In this document: positions 14,425-20,650 of the stretch, piece after piece
Layout of the letters: the number at the start of each line of letters is the position of its first letter
Position numbering within the stretch: position 1 is the stretch's first letter
NCBI GenBank assembly: GCA_045599325.1
Contig: JAZRVT010000026.1
Location: 1 to 21,055 of the forward strand
From: Cacconaster sp045599325
GTDB lineage: Bacteria > Bacteroidota > Bacteroidia > Bacteroidales > UBA932
Direction: 5' to 3'
DNA length: 21,055 nt
Translations under genes and position numbers: made by a program
Notes under the pieces: model-generated
Seen by the model: the letters and a program-made list of their open reading frames with translations, nothing else
Databases searched by the model: none
What the model was told of the DNA's origin: nothing

Positions 14425-14769
14425 TCATTCCTCCCTCGGGACGTAGGGCTCCAGACGGTTGGCCACAATCTCGACTATGTGCTTCTCAGTGCCGTCTCCG
14501 GAAGTGTACTTGGTATTCCTGAGACGGCCGGTGAGATAGACGAAGGCACCTTTCTGCACATTTCTCAAATCCATCACGTTCTTCCCGGCCCATACTGCGA
14601 CATTGTGCCAGGTCACCTCCTCGCGGAGTTCACCGTTGCGGCCTCTGAACGCTTCGTTGGTGGCCACTGAAAAACGGGCCATCCTTGTGTCACCCACCGT
14701 GAAAATCTTGGCGTCGTGGCCAACCCGGCCACGGATTTCAACTCTGTTCAAAAACTCTGTTTCAATCAT
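14425..14769 (-). CDS. ssb: Short single-stranded DNA-binding protein
   Basis: 114 residues forming one OB fold: FLNRVEIRGRVG at the start, ARFSVATNEAF, then EVTWHNVAVWAG and KGAFVYLTGRLRNTKY, all typical SSB strands. It ends EIVANRLEPYVPREE. It therefore lacks the flexible linker and the acidic DDDIPF-like tip that full-length SSBs use to recruit repair and replication proteins. It is probably a second, specialised SSB paralogue, of the kind Bacteroidota genomes often carry beside the full-length one. It could bind ssDNA without recruiting partners. The gene starts opposite the Zn-ribbon gene across a 195-bp gap that carries phased repeats. Confidence 0.9.
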   Translation of the reverse strand: MIETEFLNRVEIRGRVGHDAKIFTVGDTRMARFSVATNEAFRGRNGELREEVTWHNVAVWAGKNVMDLRNVQKGAFVYLTGRLRNTKYTSGDGTEKHIVEIVANRLEPYVPREE

Positions 14770-14848
14770 AACTGAAGATATTAATTTGTTTTCGGAGGCG
14801 AATTAAAGACGCCAGGTCCAGTCTATCCATACTCCAGTCATTTATTGC

Positions 14849-14888
14849 CGCTTATAATCGATTAAAAACGGTTACAAGCGATTGAGAA
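14849..14888. repeat. Four helically phased 10-bp direct repeats (CGNTTRNRAN)
   Basis: Units start at 14849, 14859, 14869 and 14879. Each matches CGNTTRNRAN, with position 3 being C, A, G, A in turn. The array is centred in the 14770-14964 gap between divergent ssb and the Zn-ribbon gene. It is followed by a TTTG-containing promoter-like stretch at 14892-14901. Exact 10-bp spacing puts every CG step on the same face of the helix, as in operators bound cooperatively by a regulator. Confidence 0.55.
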
Positions 14889-14929
14889 TAATACATCTTT
14901 GCGTGTTTGACAATAGTTTCCAACCGATG

Positions 14930-14960
14930 TTTTATTTTAATCCCTGCAATTCTATATTTG
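14930..14960 (+). promoter_or_regulatory. Promoter of the Zn-ribbon gene
   Basis: TATATTTG at 14953-14960 fits the -7 consensus, and a T-rich -33 (TTTT, 14930-14933) lies 19 nt upstream. The ATG at 14965 is 4 nt past the box, so the transcript would be nearly or fully leaderless. Confidence 0.65.
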
Positions 14961-14964
14961 CCGT

Positions 14965-15339
14965 ATGAGGACGGAGAGAAAAGAGGAGAGGAACTGCCCG
15001 TGGTGCGGAGAGCCTGTCGTCGGAAGGACTGACAAGCGTTTCTGCAGCGACGTCTGCCGCAACGACTACAACAATGCCCTGCGGCGTGAGGAGGAGAAAA
15101 AGATGCGGGCGGTCAACCGGATTCTCGGGCGCAACAGCAGAATCCTTGCAAGGCAGATCAAAGCCGGCCGCACCTCCGCCAGTGTCCCCGACCTTGCTCT
15201 GCAGGCATTCAACTTCAAGGTCTTCACATCTGTCAGAAAAAGGTTCCTGCTTCCGGACATATACTGGTGCTATGGATACACCTATTATATCACACGGTCA
15301 GGAATTGTCCATTTCAAAGAGGCGGCAATGGAAAAATAA
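14965..15339 (+). CDS. Zn-ribbon protein, DUF2116-like
   Basis: 124 residues. A treble-clef or ribbon-type zinc site is formed by Cys11, Cys14, Cys27 and Cys31 (CPWCGEP...RFCSDVC), followed by RNDYNNALRREEEKKM, a basic/charged helix. The CxxCG...RFCSxxCR pattern is like the small Zn-ribbon of DUF2116-type proteins. The remainder (60-124) is unassigned and contains YWCYGYTYYITRSG, a tyrosine-rich strand region. It may bind nucleic acid or protein; no function is known to me. It stands alone, with its own -7 box, and is followed at 15380 by the M3 peptidase gene, which has a separate -7 box. Confidence 0.82.
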   Translation: MRTERKEERNCPWCGEPVVGRTDKRFCSDVCRNDYNNALRREEEKKMRAVNRILGRNSRILARQIKAGRTSASVPDLALQAFNFKVFTSVRKRFLLPDIYWCYGYTYYITRSGIVHFKEAAMEK

Positions 15340-15343
15340 TCAT

Positions 15344-15351
15344 TATCTTTG
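15344..15351 (+). promoter_or_regulatory. Promoter (-7 box) of the M3 peptidase gene
   Basis: TATCTTTG matches the -7 consensus and starts 5 bp after the Zn-ribbon stop. The peptidase ATG is 28 nt downstream. No clear TTTG -33 element was found at the expected distance. Confidence 0.55.
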
Positions 15352-15379
15352 GCGCAATAAACCAGATCATCCAGACTTT

Positions 15380-17470
15380 ATGAAACCAAAACTGATTGCG
15401 GCAGCCGCACTTCTTGCGGTGCTTGCAATATCCTGCACCATGAAAGAGAATCCATTGCTCAAACCTTCTGAAAATCCGTTCGGAGCCCCCGCTTTCGACA
15501 AGATCAGGAACGAACACTACATCCCAGCCTTCAAGCAGACCATCGAAACCGCCAGGAAGGAGATCGACGCCATCGTCAGCAATCCTGAAGAACCGACTTT
15601 CGAGAATACAGTCGAAGCCCTCGAATTCGCGGGCCGCGACCTTGACCGCGTCAGCAATATCTTCTTCAACCTCAACTCAGCCTGCACCAATCCTGAAATG
15701 CAGGCAGCCGCAGAGGAGATATCCCCGATGCTCACGCAATACAGCATGTCAATCATTCTCAATGAGGACCTCTTCAAGAGAGTGAAAGCAGTCTGGGAGC
15801 AGAGAGATTCCCTTGACCTGGACCAGGAGCAGTACAAACTCCTTGAGAACACCTTCAAGAGTTTCACCCGCAACGGAGCGAACCTCTCTCCGGAAGACAA
15901 GGAGACCTACACGAAGATTTCCGAAGAGCTTTCGCTCGCTACCCTCAAGTTCGGTCAGAACGTGCTCGCCGAGACCAACGCATTCGAGATGAACCTCACT
16001 GAAGAGGAAGAGCTTGCAGGCCTGCCTGACTATGTCAAAGAGATGGCGGCAAGCGAAGCGGCATCACGTAACGGGACCGGCTGGACATTCACTCTCAACC
16101 AGCCGAGCTACAGCCCGTTCCTCAAATACAGCGAACGCCGCGACCTCCGCGAAATCATCTGGAAGGCCTACAACAGCAAAGGCATCGGCGGAGACAATGA
16201 CAACACCGGACTCATAAAGAAGATTGTGGACCTCCGCATCAGGGAGGCGCAGATCCTCGGCTACCAGACCTACGCCGACTACGCTCTCGAGGAGAGGATG
16301 GCGAAGAACCCTGAGACTGTCAACACATTCCTCATCGACCTTATGGGCAAGTCTCTGCCATCCGCGCGCAAGGATGTGGAGGAAATCCAGAAATATGCCT
16401 CCGCCCACGGCTTTGAAGGCGCTCTGATGCCTTGGGACTTCAGCTACTGGAGCGAGAAGTACCAGACCGAGAAGTATTCCGTCAACGAGGAACTCCTCAA
16501 GCCTTACTTCCGGCTTGAGAACGTGCAGGCTGCGATCTTCGACCTCGCCAACCGTCTTTACGGTCTCAATTTCAAGGAGAACGGGGAGATTCCGGTATAC
16601 CATCCTGACGTAAAGGCCTTCGAGGTGACGGATGAGAACGGAGAATTCCAGGGCCTCCTCTATCTCGACTACTTCCCTCGCGACAGCAAGCGCGGCGGGG
16701 CCTGGATGACCGAGTACAGGGGCACCTGCGTCTACAACGGCGTCGAGGAGAGGCCTTTTGTCTCAGTTGTCACCAACTTCACCAAGCCGGCCGGAGCCAC
16801 CCCATCCCTCCTGACCCACTATGAAGTGACCACCATCCTCCACGAATTCGGCCACGCTCTCCACGGCCTTCTCGGCCAGGGCAAGTATGCTTCCCTTACC
16901 GGAACCAGCGTCACCCGCGACTTCGTAGAACTCCCGAGCCAGATAATGGAGAACTGGGCATACGAGCCTGAATACCTCAAGACCTTCGCCAAGCACTGGC
17001 AGACAGGTGAAGTGATCCCTGAGGAACTCATAGACAAGATCGTCGCAGCCAAGAACTACCTCGCCGGCTACTCGCAGGTAAGGCAGCTGCAGTACGGCAC
17101 AATCGATATGGCCTGGCATTCCATCTCCGATGTACCTGCAGACGATGCTGTCAAGTTCGAGGACAAGGTGCTCAAGGCCTCTTCAGTGCTTCCTCGCATC
17201 GAAGGCATAGCCACCTGCCCTTCATTCACCCACATCTTCTCAGGCGGATACTCGGCAGGCTACTACTCTTACAAGTGGGCCGAAGTGCTTGAAGCTGACG
17301 CCTTCTCACTCTTCAAGGAGAAGGGCATATTCAACAAAGATGTTGCCTCCTCATTCAGAGACAACATCTTGTCAAGGGGTGGCATCGAGGATGCCGACGT
17401 ACTTTACAGAAACTTCCGCGGACGCGATCCGCAGCCGGAAGCGCTCCTTGAGAAGCTCGGGCTCATATAG
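15380..17470 (+). CDS. M3 family metallopeptidase (peptidyl-dipeptidase Dcp-like) lipoprotein
   Basis: 696 residues from ATG 15380. Earlier in-frame codons overlap the Zn-ribbon gene and come before the signal peptide, so they are rejected. The signal (MKPKLIAAAALLAVLAISC) ends in a relaxed lipobox at Cys19, predicting an exported, lipid-anchored enzyme. The thermolysin-like zinc site is HEFGH at 488-492, with the third ligand Glu517 in DFVELPSQ. The PSQIMENW and PSFTHIFSGGYSAGYYSYKW stretches match the M3 C-terminal substrate-binding region. Length and the DFVELPSQ motif favour Dcp, which removes C-terminal dipeptides, over oligopeptidase A. It probably digests peptides in the periplasm. The convergent beta-lactamase-like gene ends 2 bp away. 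Confidence 0.93.
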   Translation: MKPKLIAAAALLAVLAISCTMKENPLLKPSENPFGAPAFDKIRNEHYIPAFKQTIETARKEIDAIVSNPEEPTFENTVEALEFAGRDLDRVSNIFFNLNSACTNPEMQAAAEEISPMLTQYSMSIILNEDLFKRVKAVWEQRDSLDLDQEQYKLLENTFKSFTRNGANLSPEDKETYTKISEELSLATLKFGQNVLAETNAFEMNLTEEEELAGLPDYVKEMAASEAASRNGTGWTFTLNQPSYSPFLKYSERRDLREIIWKAYNSKGIGGDNDNTGLIKKIVDLRIREAQILGYQTYADYALEERMAKNPETVNTFLIDLMGKSLPSARKDVEEIQKYASAHGFEGALMPWDFSYWSEKYQTEKYSVNEELLKPYFRLENVQAAIFDLANRLYGLNFKENGEIPVYHPDVKAFEVTDENGEFQGLLYLDYFPRDSKRGGAWMTEYRGTCVYNGVEERPFVSVVTNFTKPAGATPSLLTHYEVTTILHEFGHALHGLLGQGKYASLTGTSVTRDFVELPSQIMENWAYEPEYLKTFAKHWQTGEVIPEELIDKIVAAKNYLAGYSQVRQLQYGTIDMAWHSISDVPADDAVKFEDKVLKASSVLPRIEGIATCPSFTHIFSGGYSAGYYSYKWAEVLEADAFSLFKEKGIFNKDVASSFRDNILSRGGIEDADVLYRNFRGRDPQPEALLEKLGLI

Positions 17471-17472
17471 GC

Positions 17473-18978
17473 CTACAGCCTTGTGAACTCTCCGATCGGG
17501 TCGTTGATGTCAAAAGTCAGCGACCTTGCTTTTTGTCCGGAGACTGTGAATGTGAGGTCGAAGTGGCCTGCGCCAGGGACATTGAATACGAATACGTTGC
17601 CGTCCTTGTGCTCGAGTTCGCTGTCCACCTTCTTCAGGTTGAAGAAGAGCTTGCCTTCGTTCTCATAGACCGTTGCGGTGCCGAACGGTTCGAGGCGGTA
17701 CATACCGACATAAGCGCTGTTAGGGAGCGCCTTGACAGGTTCCTTCTCCTCTTTCACCTCGTCATCCCTGTCTTCGGCCTTCAGGTCACTCATATATTCG
17801 TCGAAGTACTCCTGCTCCCAGTCCTTGTCGACCTGGCCGAGATACATATCGATGAGCTGGCGTGCGCAGCCTGCCATACCGTCGTTGGTTGATCCGTCTG
17901 TTGAGAGGAATGCGAATCCGAGGTCGAGCTCAGGCACGAATCCGACCAGAGATGTGTAGCCGTATGCGAGGCCTGTGTGGCGGATGTAGCGGCACTTGGT
18001 GCTCTGCTCGACCGTCCAGCCCTGGCCGTAGGTGCAGACTTTCTCGTCTGTGAAATCTGTCACAGTCTGAGGATAGAAGAGATAGTCGTGGTTCTTGCGG
18101 GAGATCACGGTATCACCTTCAAAGACTCCGTGGCCGAGGTGCATCTTCAGCCAGTTGCCCATATCCTCTGCAGTGGTCATCACGAAAGCTGCCGGAGCCA
18201 CAGCGCTGAGCCAGGCCAGAGCATCCTCCTTGTCCAGACGCGGAGTGACCTTGAGGGTGTCGGCCTCCTTGTCATAGCTGACGCGATAGCCTGACGCAAG
18301 GTCCGGAGAGGTGGTGAACTCCTTGTTGCCGGTTGTGGAGTGGACCATCTTCAGAGGCTTGAAGATGCGCTCTGCGATTGCATCGTCCCAGCTGAGGCCG
18401 GTGTACTTCTCGATGATCTTCGCCGAGATGGTGTAGGTCTCATTGTTGTAGGCATATTTCGAACGGAAACTGTATGAAGGCTGGAGCACGCTGAAGAGAT
18501 GGTAGAGGTCATCGCGGTCATATCCGAAGATCGGCAGGTCGTCCATTGCGTAGGATTTGAAACCGGTGTGGTGGGTGTTGATCTCCTTGACCGTAATGTT
18601 CTTGGTTGCCCACGGGTCATAAAGTTTGAAATCAGGGAGGTGTTTGACAACAGGGTCGTTCCAGTCCACGTCATACTCGTCGATGACAGTTGCCAGCAGC
18701 GCACCGGTGAAGGCCTTCGTGGTGGAAGCGAGCACGAACTGTGTGGTGTGAGGGTCCACTGGGACACCTGTGCCGTCGAGCTTAGTCTGGCCGTATCCCT
18801 CGAGGAAGACAACTTTGCCGTCCTTGACGACTACGACTGACATTGCCGGAATCTTCCAGTCGTCGACCGTCTTCTGGCAGTATTCGTCAAAACCCTTTGG
18901 AATTTTGCCGGTGTAGTCCGGCTTTGAGCAGGAAAAGAGCAGCAGCGCGAAAGCTGCCAGCAGGAGAGTTTTCTTCAT
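17473..18978 (-). CDS. Serine beta-lactamase-like (S12 family) lipoprotein
   Basis: 501 residues from the ATG at 18978. A longer frame to 19179 runs antisense into the M48 gene and past the promoter, so I use the start with the signal peptide MKKTLLLAAFALLLFSC (Cys17 lipidated). The catalytic SxxK is Ser85-Thr-Thr-Lys88 (VLASTTKAF). A Tyr-Asn motif lies in KYAYNNETYT, and the KTG-like box is HTG in RYIRHTGLAYGY. This order is that of class C beta-lactamase/DD-peptidase/esterase relatives (Pfam Beta-lactamase). A C-terminal beta-rich extension (about 400-501, YVGMYRLEPFGTATV...) fits a DUF3471-type domain. It may be an esterase, amidase or peptidase of cell-wall fragments; true beta-lactam hydrolysis is not implied. 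Confidence 0.9.
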   Translation of the reverse strand: MKKTLLLAAFALLLFSCSKPDYTGKIPKGFDEYCQKTVDDWKIPAMSVVVVKDGKVVFLEGYGQTKLDGTGVPVDPHTTQFVLASTTKAFTGALLATVIDEYDVDWNDPVVKHLPDFKLYDPWATKNITVKEINTHHTGFKSYAMDDLPIFGYDRDDLYHLFSVLQPSYSFRSKYAYNNETYTISAKIIEKYTGLSWDDAIAERIFKPLKMVHSTTGNKEFTTSPDLASGYRVSYDKEADTLKVTPRLDKEDALAWLSAVAPAAFVMTTAEDMGNWLKMHLGHGVFEGDTVISRKNHDYLFYPQTVTDFTDEKVCTYGQGWTVEQSTKCRYIRHTGLAYGYTSLVGFVPELDLGFAFLSTDGSTNDGMAGCARQLIDMYLGQVDKDWEQEYFDEYMSDLKAEDRDDEVKEEKEPVKALPNSAYVGMYRLEPFGTATVYENEGKLFFNLKKVDSELEHKDGNVFVFNVPGAGHFDLTFTVSGQKARSLTFDINDPIGEFTRL

Positions 18979-18993
18979 AGCAATAGAAAATAG

Positions 18994-19027
18994 GTTGTGC
19001 TCACAAAGATAATAATTATTAACTTTG
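18994..19027 (+). promoter_or_regulatory. Promoter of the M48 peptidase gene
   Basis: TAACTTTG at 19020-19027 is a perfect -7 box. GTTG at 18994-18997 is a possible -33 at a slightly long 22-nt spacing. The ATG at 19049 is 21 nt past the box. Eight bases separate it from the opposing -7 box. Confidence 0.65.
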
Positions 19028-19034
19028 AGGTCAA
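19004..19034 (-). promoter_or_regulatory. Promoter of the beta-lactamase-like gene
   Basis: On the minus strand TATCTTTG (19011-19004) matches the -7 box and TTG (19034-19032) lies 20 nt upstream. The start codon is 25 nt downstream. The box forms one arm of a near-perfect 24-bp palindrome shared with the M48 promoter. Confidence 0.7.
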
Positions 19035-19048
19035 CAAGGAAAACACCT

Positions 19049-19822
19049 ATGAAGAATTTATTCATCGCACTCACCGCCGCCTGCCTTATGCTTACCGGCT
19101 GCGGCATCCTCACCAGCGGCAACCTCGACCCGACCGCTCTCGCCTCTGCAGCAGGAAATGTAATGACCGCAATGTCCATCAGCGACGAACAGATAGCCGA
19201 ACTCAGCGCGCAGTCAGTCGCACAGCTCGATGCTCAGAACGCAATCGACAACGGCGCATACGCCAGAAGACTTGCCAACCTTATGAAAGGCATCAACCAG
19301 GTGGAGGGAATTCCGCTGAACTTCAAGGTCTACAAGACCGCCGAAGTCAATGCTTTCGCCTGCGGTGACGGCTCCATCCGCGTCTACAGCGGCCTGATGG
19401 ATGTAATGGATGACGATGAGCTGATCGCCATCATCGGCCACGAGATAGGCCACGTTGTCCACAAGGATACCAAGAATGCCATGAAGAAGGCATATATGGC
19501 ATACGCTGCAAGGGACGCTGTCGGAGCGATGGGAGGAACTATCGGCACAATTTCCAAGAGTGTGCTCGGTGACCTGGCCCAGTCCTTCGTATCAGCGAAA
19601 TTCTCCCAGAAGCAGGAGTTCGCAGCTGACGAATACGGCTTCCAGTTCGCATACCAGCACGGCCACACGCCTTATTCTATGTATAACTCCCTCTGCGAAC
19701 TTCTGAAGATGTCCCAGGGTTCCCAGGCATCCGCAGTCGCTCAGATGTTCTCCTCCCACCCGGGCACCGAGGAGCGCGCTGCCAGAGCAAAGGAGATGGC
19801 TGACGCTGTGGCGAAGAAGTAA
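19049..19822 (+). CDS. M48 family metallopeptidase lipoprotein
   Basis: 257 residues from ATG 19049; a TTG 8 codons upstream overlaps the promoter and is rejected. The signal peptide ends in LTGC (Cys18), a good lipobox. The zinc site HEIGH is at 131-135, in DDDELIAIIGHEIGHVVHKD, and the third ligand is the first Glu of EFAADEYGFQFA, as in M48 peptidases. NAFACGDGSIRVYSGLMD before it is the typical M48 strand-turn. It lacks membrane spans, so it resembles the periplasmic M48C types (BepA/YcaL/LoiP) rather than HtpX. A role in outer-membrane protein quality control is plausible but inferred. It is divergent from the beta-lactamase-like gene through a shared palindromic promoter. Confidence 0.92.
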   Translation: MKNLFIALTAACLMLTGCGILTSGNLDPTALASAAGNVMTAMSISDEQIAELSAQSVAQLDAQNAIDNGAYARRLANLMKGINQVEGIPLNFKVYKTAEVNAFACGDGSIRVYSGLMDVMDDDELIAIIGHEIGHVVHKDTKNAMKKAYMAYAARDAVGAMGGTIGTISKSVLGDLAQSFVSAKFSQKQEFAADEYGFQFAYQHGHTPYSMYNSLCELLKMSQGSQASAVAQMFSSHPGTEERAARAKEMADAVAKK

Positions 19823-19840
19823 AAAAAATCCGTGCATTGT

Positions 19841-19871
19841 GTTGCACGAATAAAAAATATTTCTACCTTTG
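19841..19871 (+). promoter_or_regulatory. Stable-RNA promoter for tRNA-Gln/tRNA-Met
   Basis: TTG at 19842-19844, a 19-nt spacer, then TACCTTTG at 19864-19871. The sequence TTTCTACCTTTGC and the following TCCCGTT are shared with the tRNA-Glu promoter. The -33 element lies in the right arm of a hairpin, CGTGCA (19831-19836) / TGCACG (19843-19848). Confidence 0.85.
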
Positions 19872-19879
19872 CAGTCCCG

Positions 19880-19916
19880 TTAAGCAGCTGCCACTGCTTG
19901 ACTTCCGGAAAGGAAG
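19880..19916 (+). other. Structured 5' leader of the tRNA-Gln transcript
   Basis: Two adjacent stem-loops can be drawn. TTAAGCAG (19880-19887) pairs with CTGCTTGA (19894-19901) around CTGCCA. CTTCC (19902-19906) pairs with GGAAG (19912-19916) around GGAAA. They lie between the promoter and the tRNA and may guide or protect 5' processing. This is inference from base pairing only. Confidence 0.5.
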
Positions 19917-19926
19917 AAGGGAACAT

Positions 19927-19997
19927 TGAGGTATGGTGTAATGGCAGCACAAGAGATTCTGGTCCTCTTAGTGGCGGTTCGAATCCGTCTACCTCAA
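19927..19997 (+). tRNA. tRNA-Gln (anticodon CTG)
   Basis: Cloverleaf by hand: acceptor TGAGGTA (19927-19933) pairs fully with TACCTCA (19990-19996), and the discriminator is A. The anticodon arm AGAGA-TTCTGGT-CCTCT gives anticodon CTG, with one A-C mismatch at the top of the stem. The T arm is GGCGG-TTCGAAT-CCGTC. The weaker anticodon stem is worth noting but the identity is clear. CCA is not encoded. Its transcript starts about 50 nt upstream. Confidence 0.92.
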
Positions 19998-20015
19998 CAA
20001 ACAGCCTGCTATGGC

Positions 20016-20047
20016 GCTGAATGGGGACTCAATCCCCATTTTTCAGC
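20016..20047 (+). other. Hairpin between tRNA-Gln and tRNA-Met
   Basis: AATGGGGA (20020-20027) pairs with TCCCCATT (20033-20040) around CTCAA. The outer bases GCTGAA (20016-20021) can also pair with TTCAGC (20042-20047), past a short T bulge. It resembles a terminator with only a short T-run. No promoter is seen before tRNA-Met, so it is either leaky or a processing signal. Confidence 0.6.
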
Positions 20048-20058
20048 AAAAGCGGAAT

Positions 20059-20132
20059 GGCGGGGTAGCTCAGTCGGTTAGAGCGCATGATTCATAATCA
20101 TGAGGTCTCCAGTTCAATCCTGGATCCCGCTA
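20059..20132 (+). tRNA. tRNA-Met (anticodon CAT, elongator type)
   Basis: Acceptor GGCGGGG (20059-20065) pairs with TCCCGCT (20125-20131), with G-U pairs at both ends. D arm is GCTC/GAGC. Anticodon stem CATGA/TCATG encloses TTCATAA with anticodon CAT. The variable loop is AGGTC and the T arm is TCCAG/CTGGA. It lacks the three G-C pairs in the anticodon stem that mark initiator tRNA. A tRNA-Ile with lysidine-modified CAT cannot be fully excluded from sequence alone. Confidence 0.88.
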
Positions 20133-20136
20133 CAAA

Positions 20137-20175
20137 AGAAAGGCACTTGCAGTTGCAGGTGCCTTTCTCTTTTTC
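20137..20175 (+). terminator. Rho-independent terminator after tRNA-Met
   Basis: AGAAAGGCACTTGCA (20137-20151) and TGCAGGTGCCTTTCT (20154-20168) form a long stem with one T-G wobble, followed by a T-rich tail CTTTTTC. It ends where the convergent CYTH gene stops (20175). Confidence 0.92.
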
Positions 20176-20648
20176 TACCATTCGGTGTAAGGCCGCTTCG
20201 AGAGGAAGGAATTGTAGTAGCGCCGGTCACCGGTGACCTCCTTCCCCAGCCAGGCTGGCCGGTCGAAGGTGTCGTCTTCTGAAGAGAGTTCTATCTCAGC
20301 CATCACAAGACCTTCGCTGGCACCGTGGAACACGTCCACCTCCCAGGTGTGGATGCCGTCGGCATTCGGGACCAGATAGCGTGTCTTCTCGATCACTCCG
20401 GGTTCCGCAATGGTCATAAGCGCTCTCGCCTCCTCTGCGGTTATCTCCTTCTCCCACTCAAAGCGGGAAAGCCCTGAAGCGTTACCGGGTCCCTTTATGG
20501 TCAGGTATCCTTTGTCATCGCGGATGCGGACACGCACCGTTCGCCCGGACTGGCTGCTGATGTAACCCTGTGCAATCTCTGACGCGGAGGTTGCATATTG
20601 CCGGAACTCGCCGCTGACAAGGAACTTGCGCTCGATCTCCTGCAGCAT
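20175..20648 (-). CDS. CYTH domain protein (triphosphate tunnel metalloenzyme)
   Basis: 157 residues. The diagnostic ExExK motif is at the N-terminus (EIERK, Glu4, Glu6, Lys8). Alternating charged strands follow, TVRVRIRDDKGYLTIKG and FEWEKEI, then EVDVFHG and MAEIELSSED, which line the tunnel that binds triphosphate and metal. Family members include inorganic triphosphatases, thiamine triphosphatase and class IV adenylate cyclases; small stand-alone bacterial CYTH proteins like this are most often tripolyphosphatases. Substrate is not decided by sequence. It lies 2 bp downstream of the acyltransferase-like gene on the same strand and is probably co-transcribed with it. Confidence 0.92.
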   Translation of the reverse strand: MLQEIERKFLVSGEFRQYATSASEIAQGYISSQSGRTVRVRIRDDKGYLTIKGPGNASGLSRFEWEKEITAEEARALMTIAEPGVIEKTRYLVPNADGIHTWEVDVFHGASEGLVMAEIELSSEDDTFDRPAWLGKEVTGDRRYYNSFLSKRPYTEW

Positions 20649-20650
20649 GG

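Noticed and set aside
14839..14848. A possible fifth unit of the phased repeat array
   Set aside because: CATTTATTGC loses the CG step and fits only three or four consensus positions; counted as background.
15074..15379. N-terminal extension of the M3 peptidase within the Zn-ribbon gene
   Set aside because: It is out of frame with and overlaps a gene that has four zinc cysteines, and would place the signal peptide internally.
18979..19179. N-terminal extension (67 codons) of the beta-lactamase-like gene
   Set aside because: It lies antisense to the M48 gene, precedes the signal peptide and spans the shared promoter; the ATG at 18978 is the credible start.
20059..20132. Initiator tRNA-fMet
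   Set aside because: The anticodon stem is CATGA/TCATG and lacks the three G-C pairs, and there is no C1-A72 type mismatch.
19927..20132. tRNA attachment site for an integrated element
   Set aside because: No duplicate of a tRNA 3' end and no integrase gene is found nearby; the flanking genes look like core genes.
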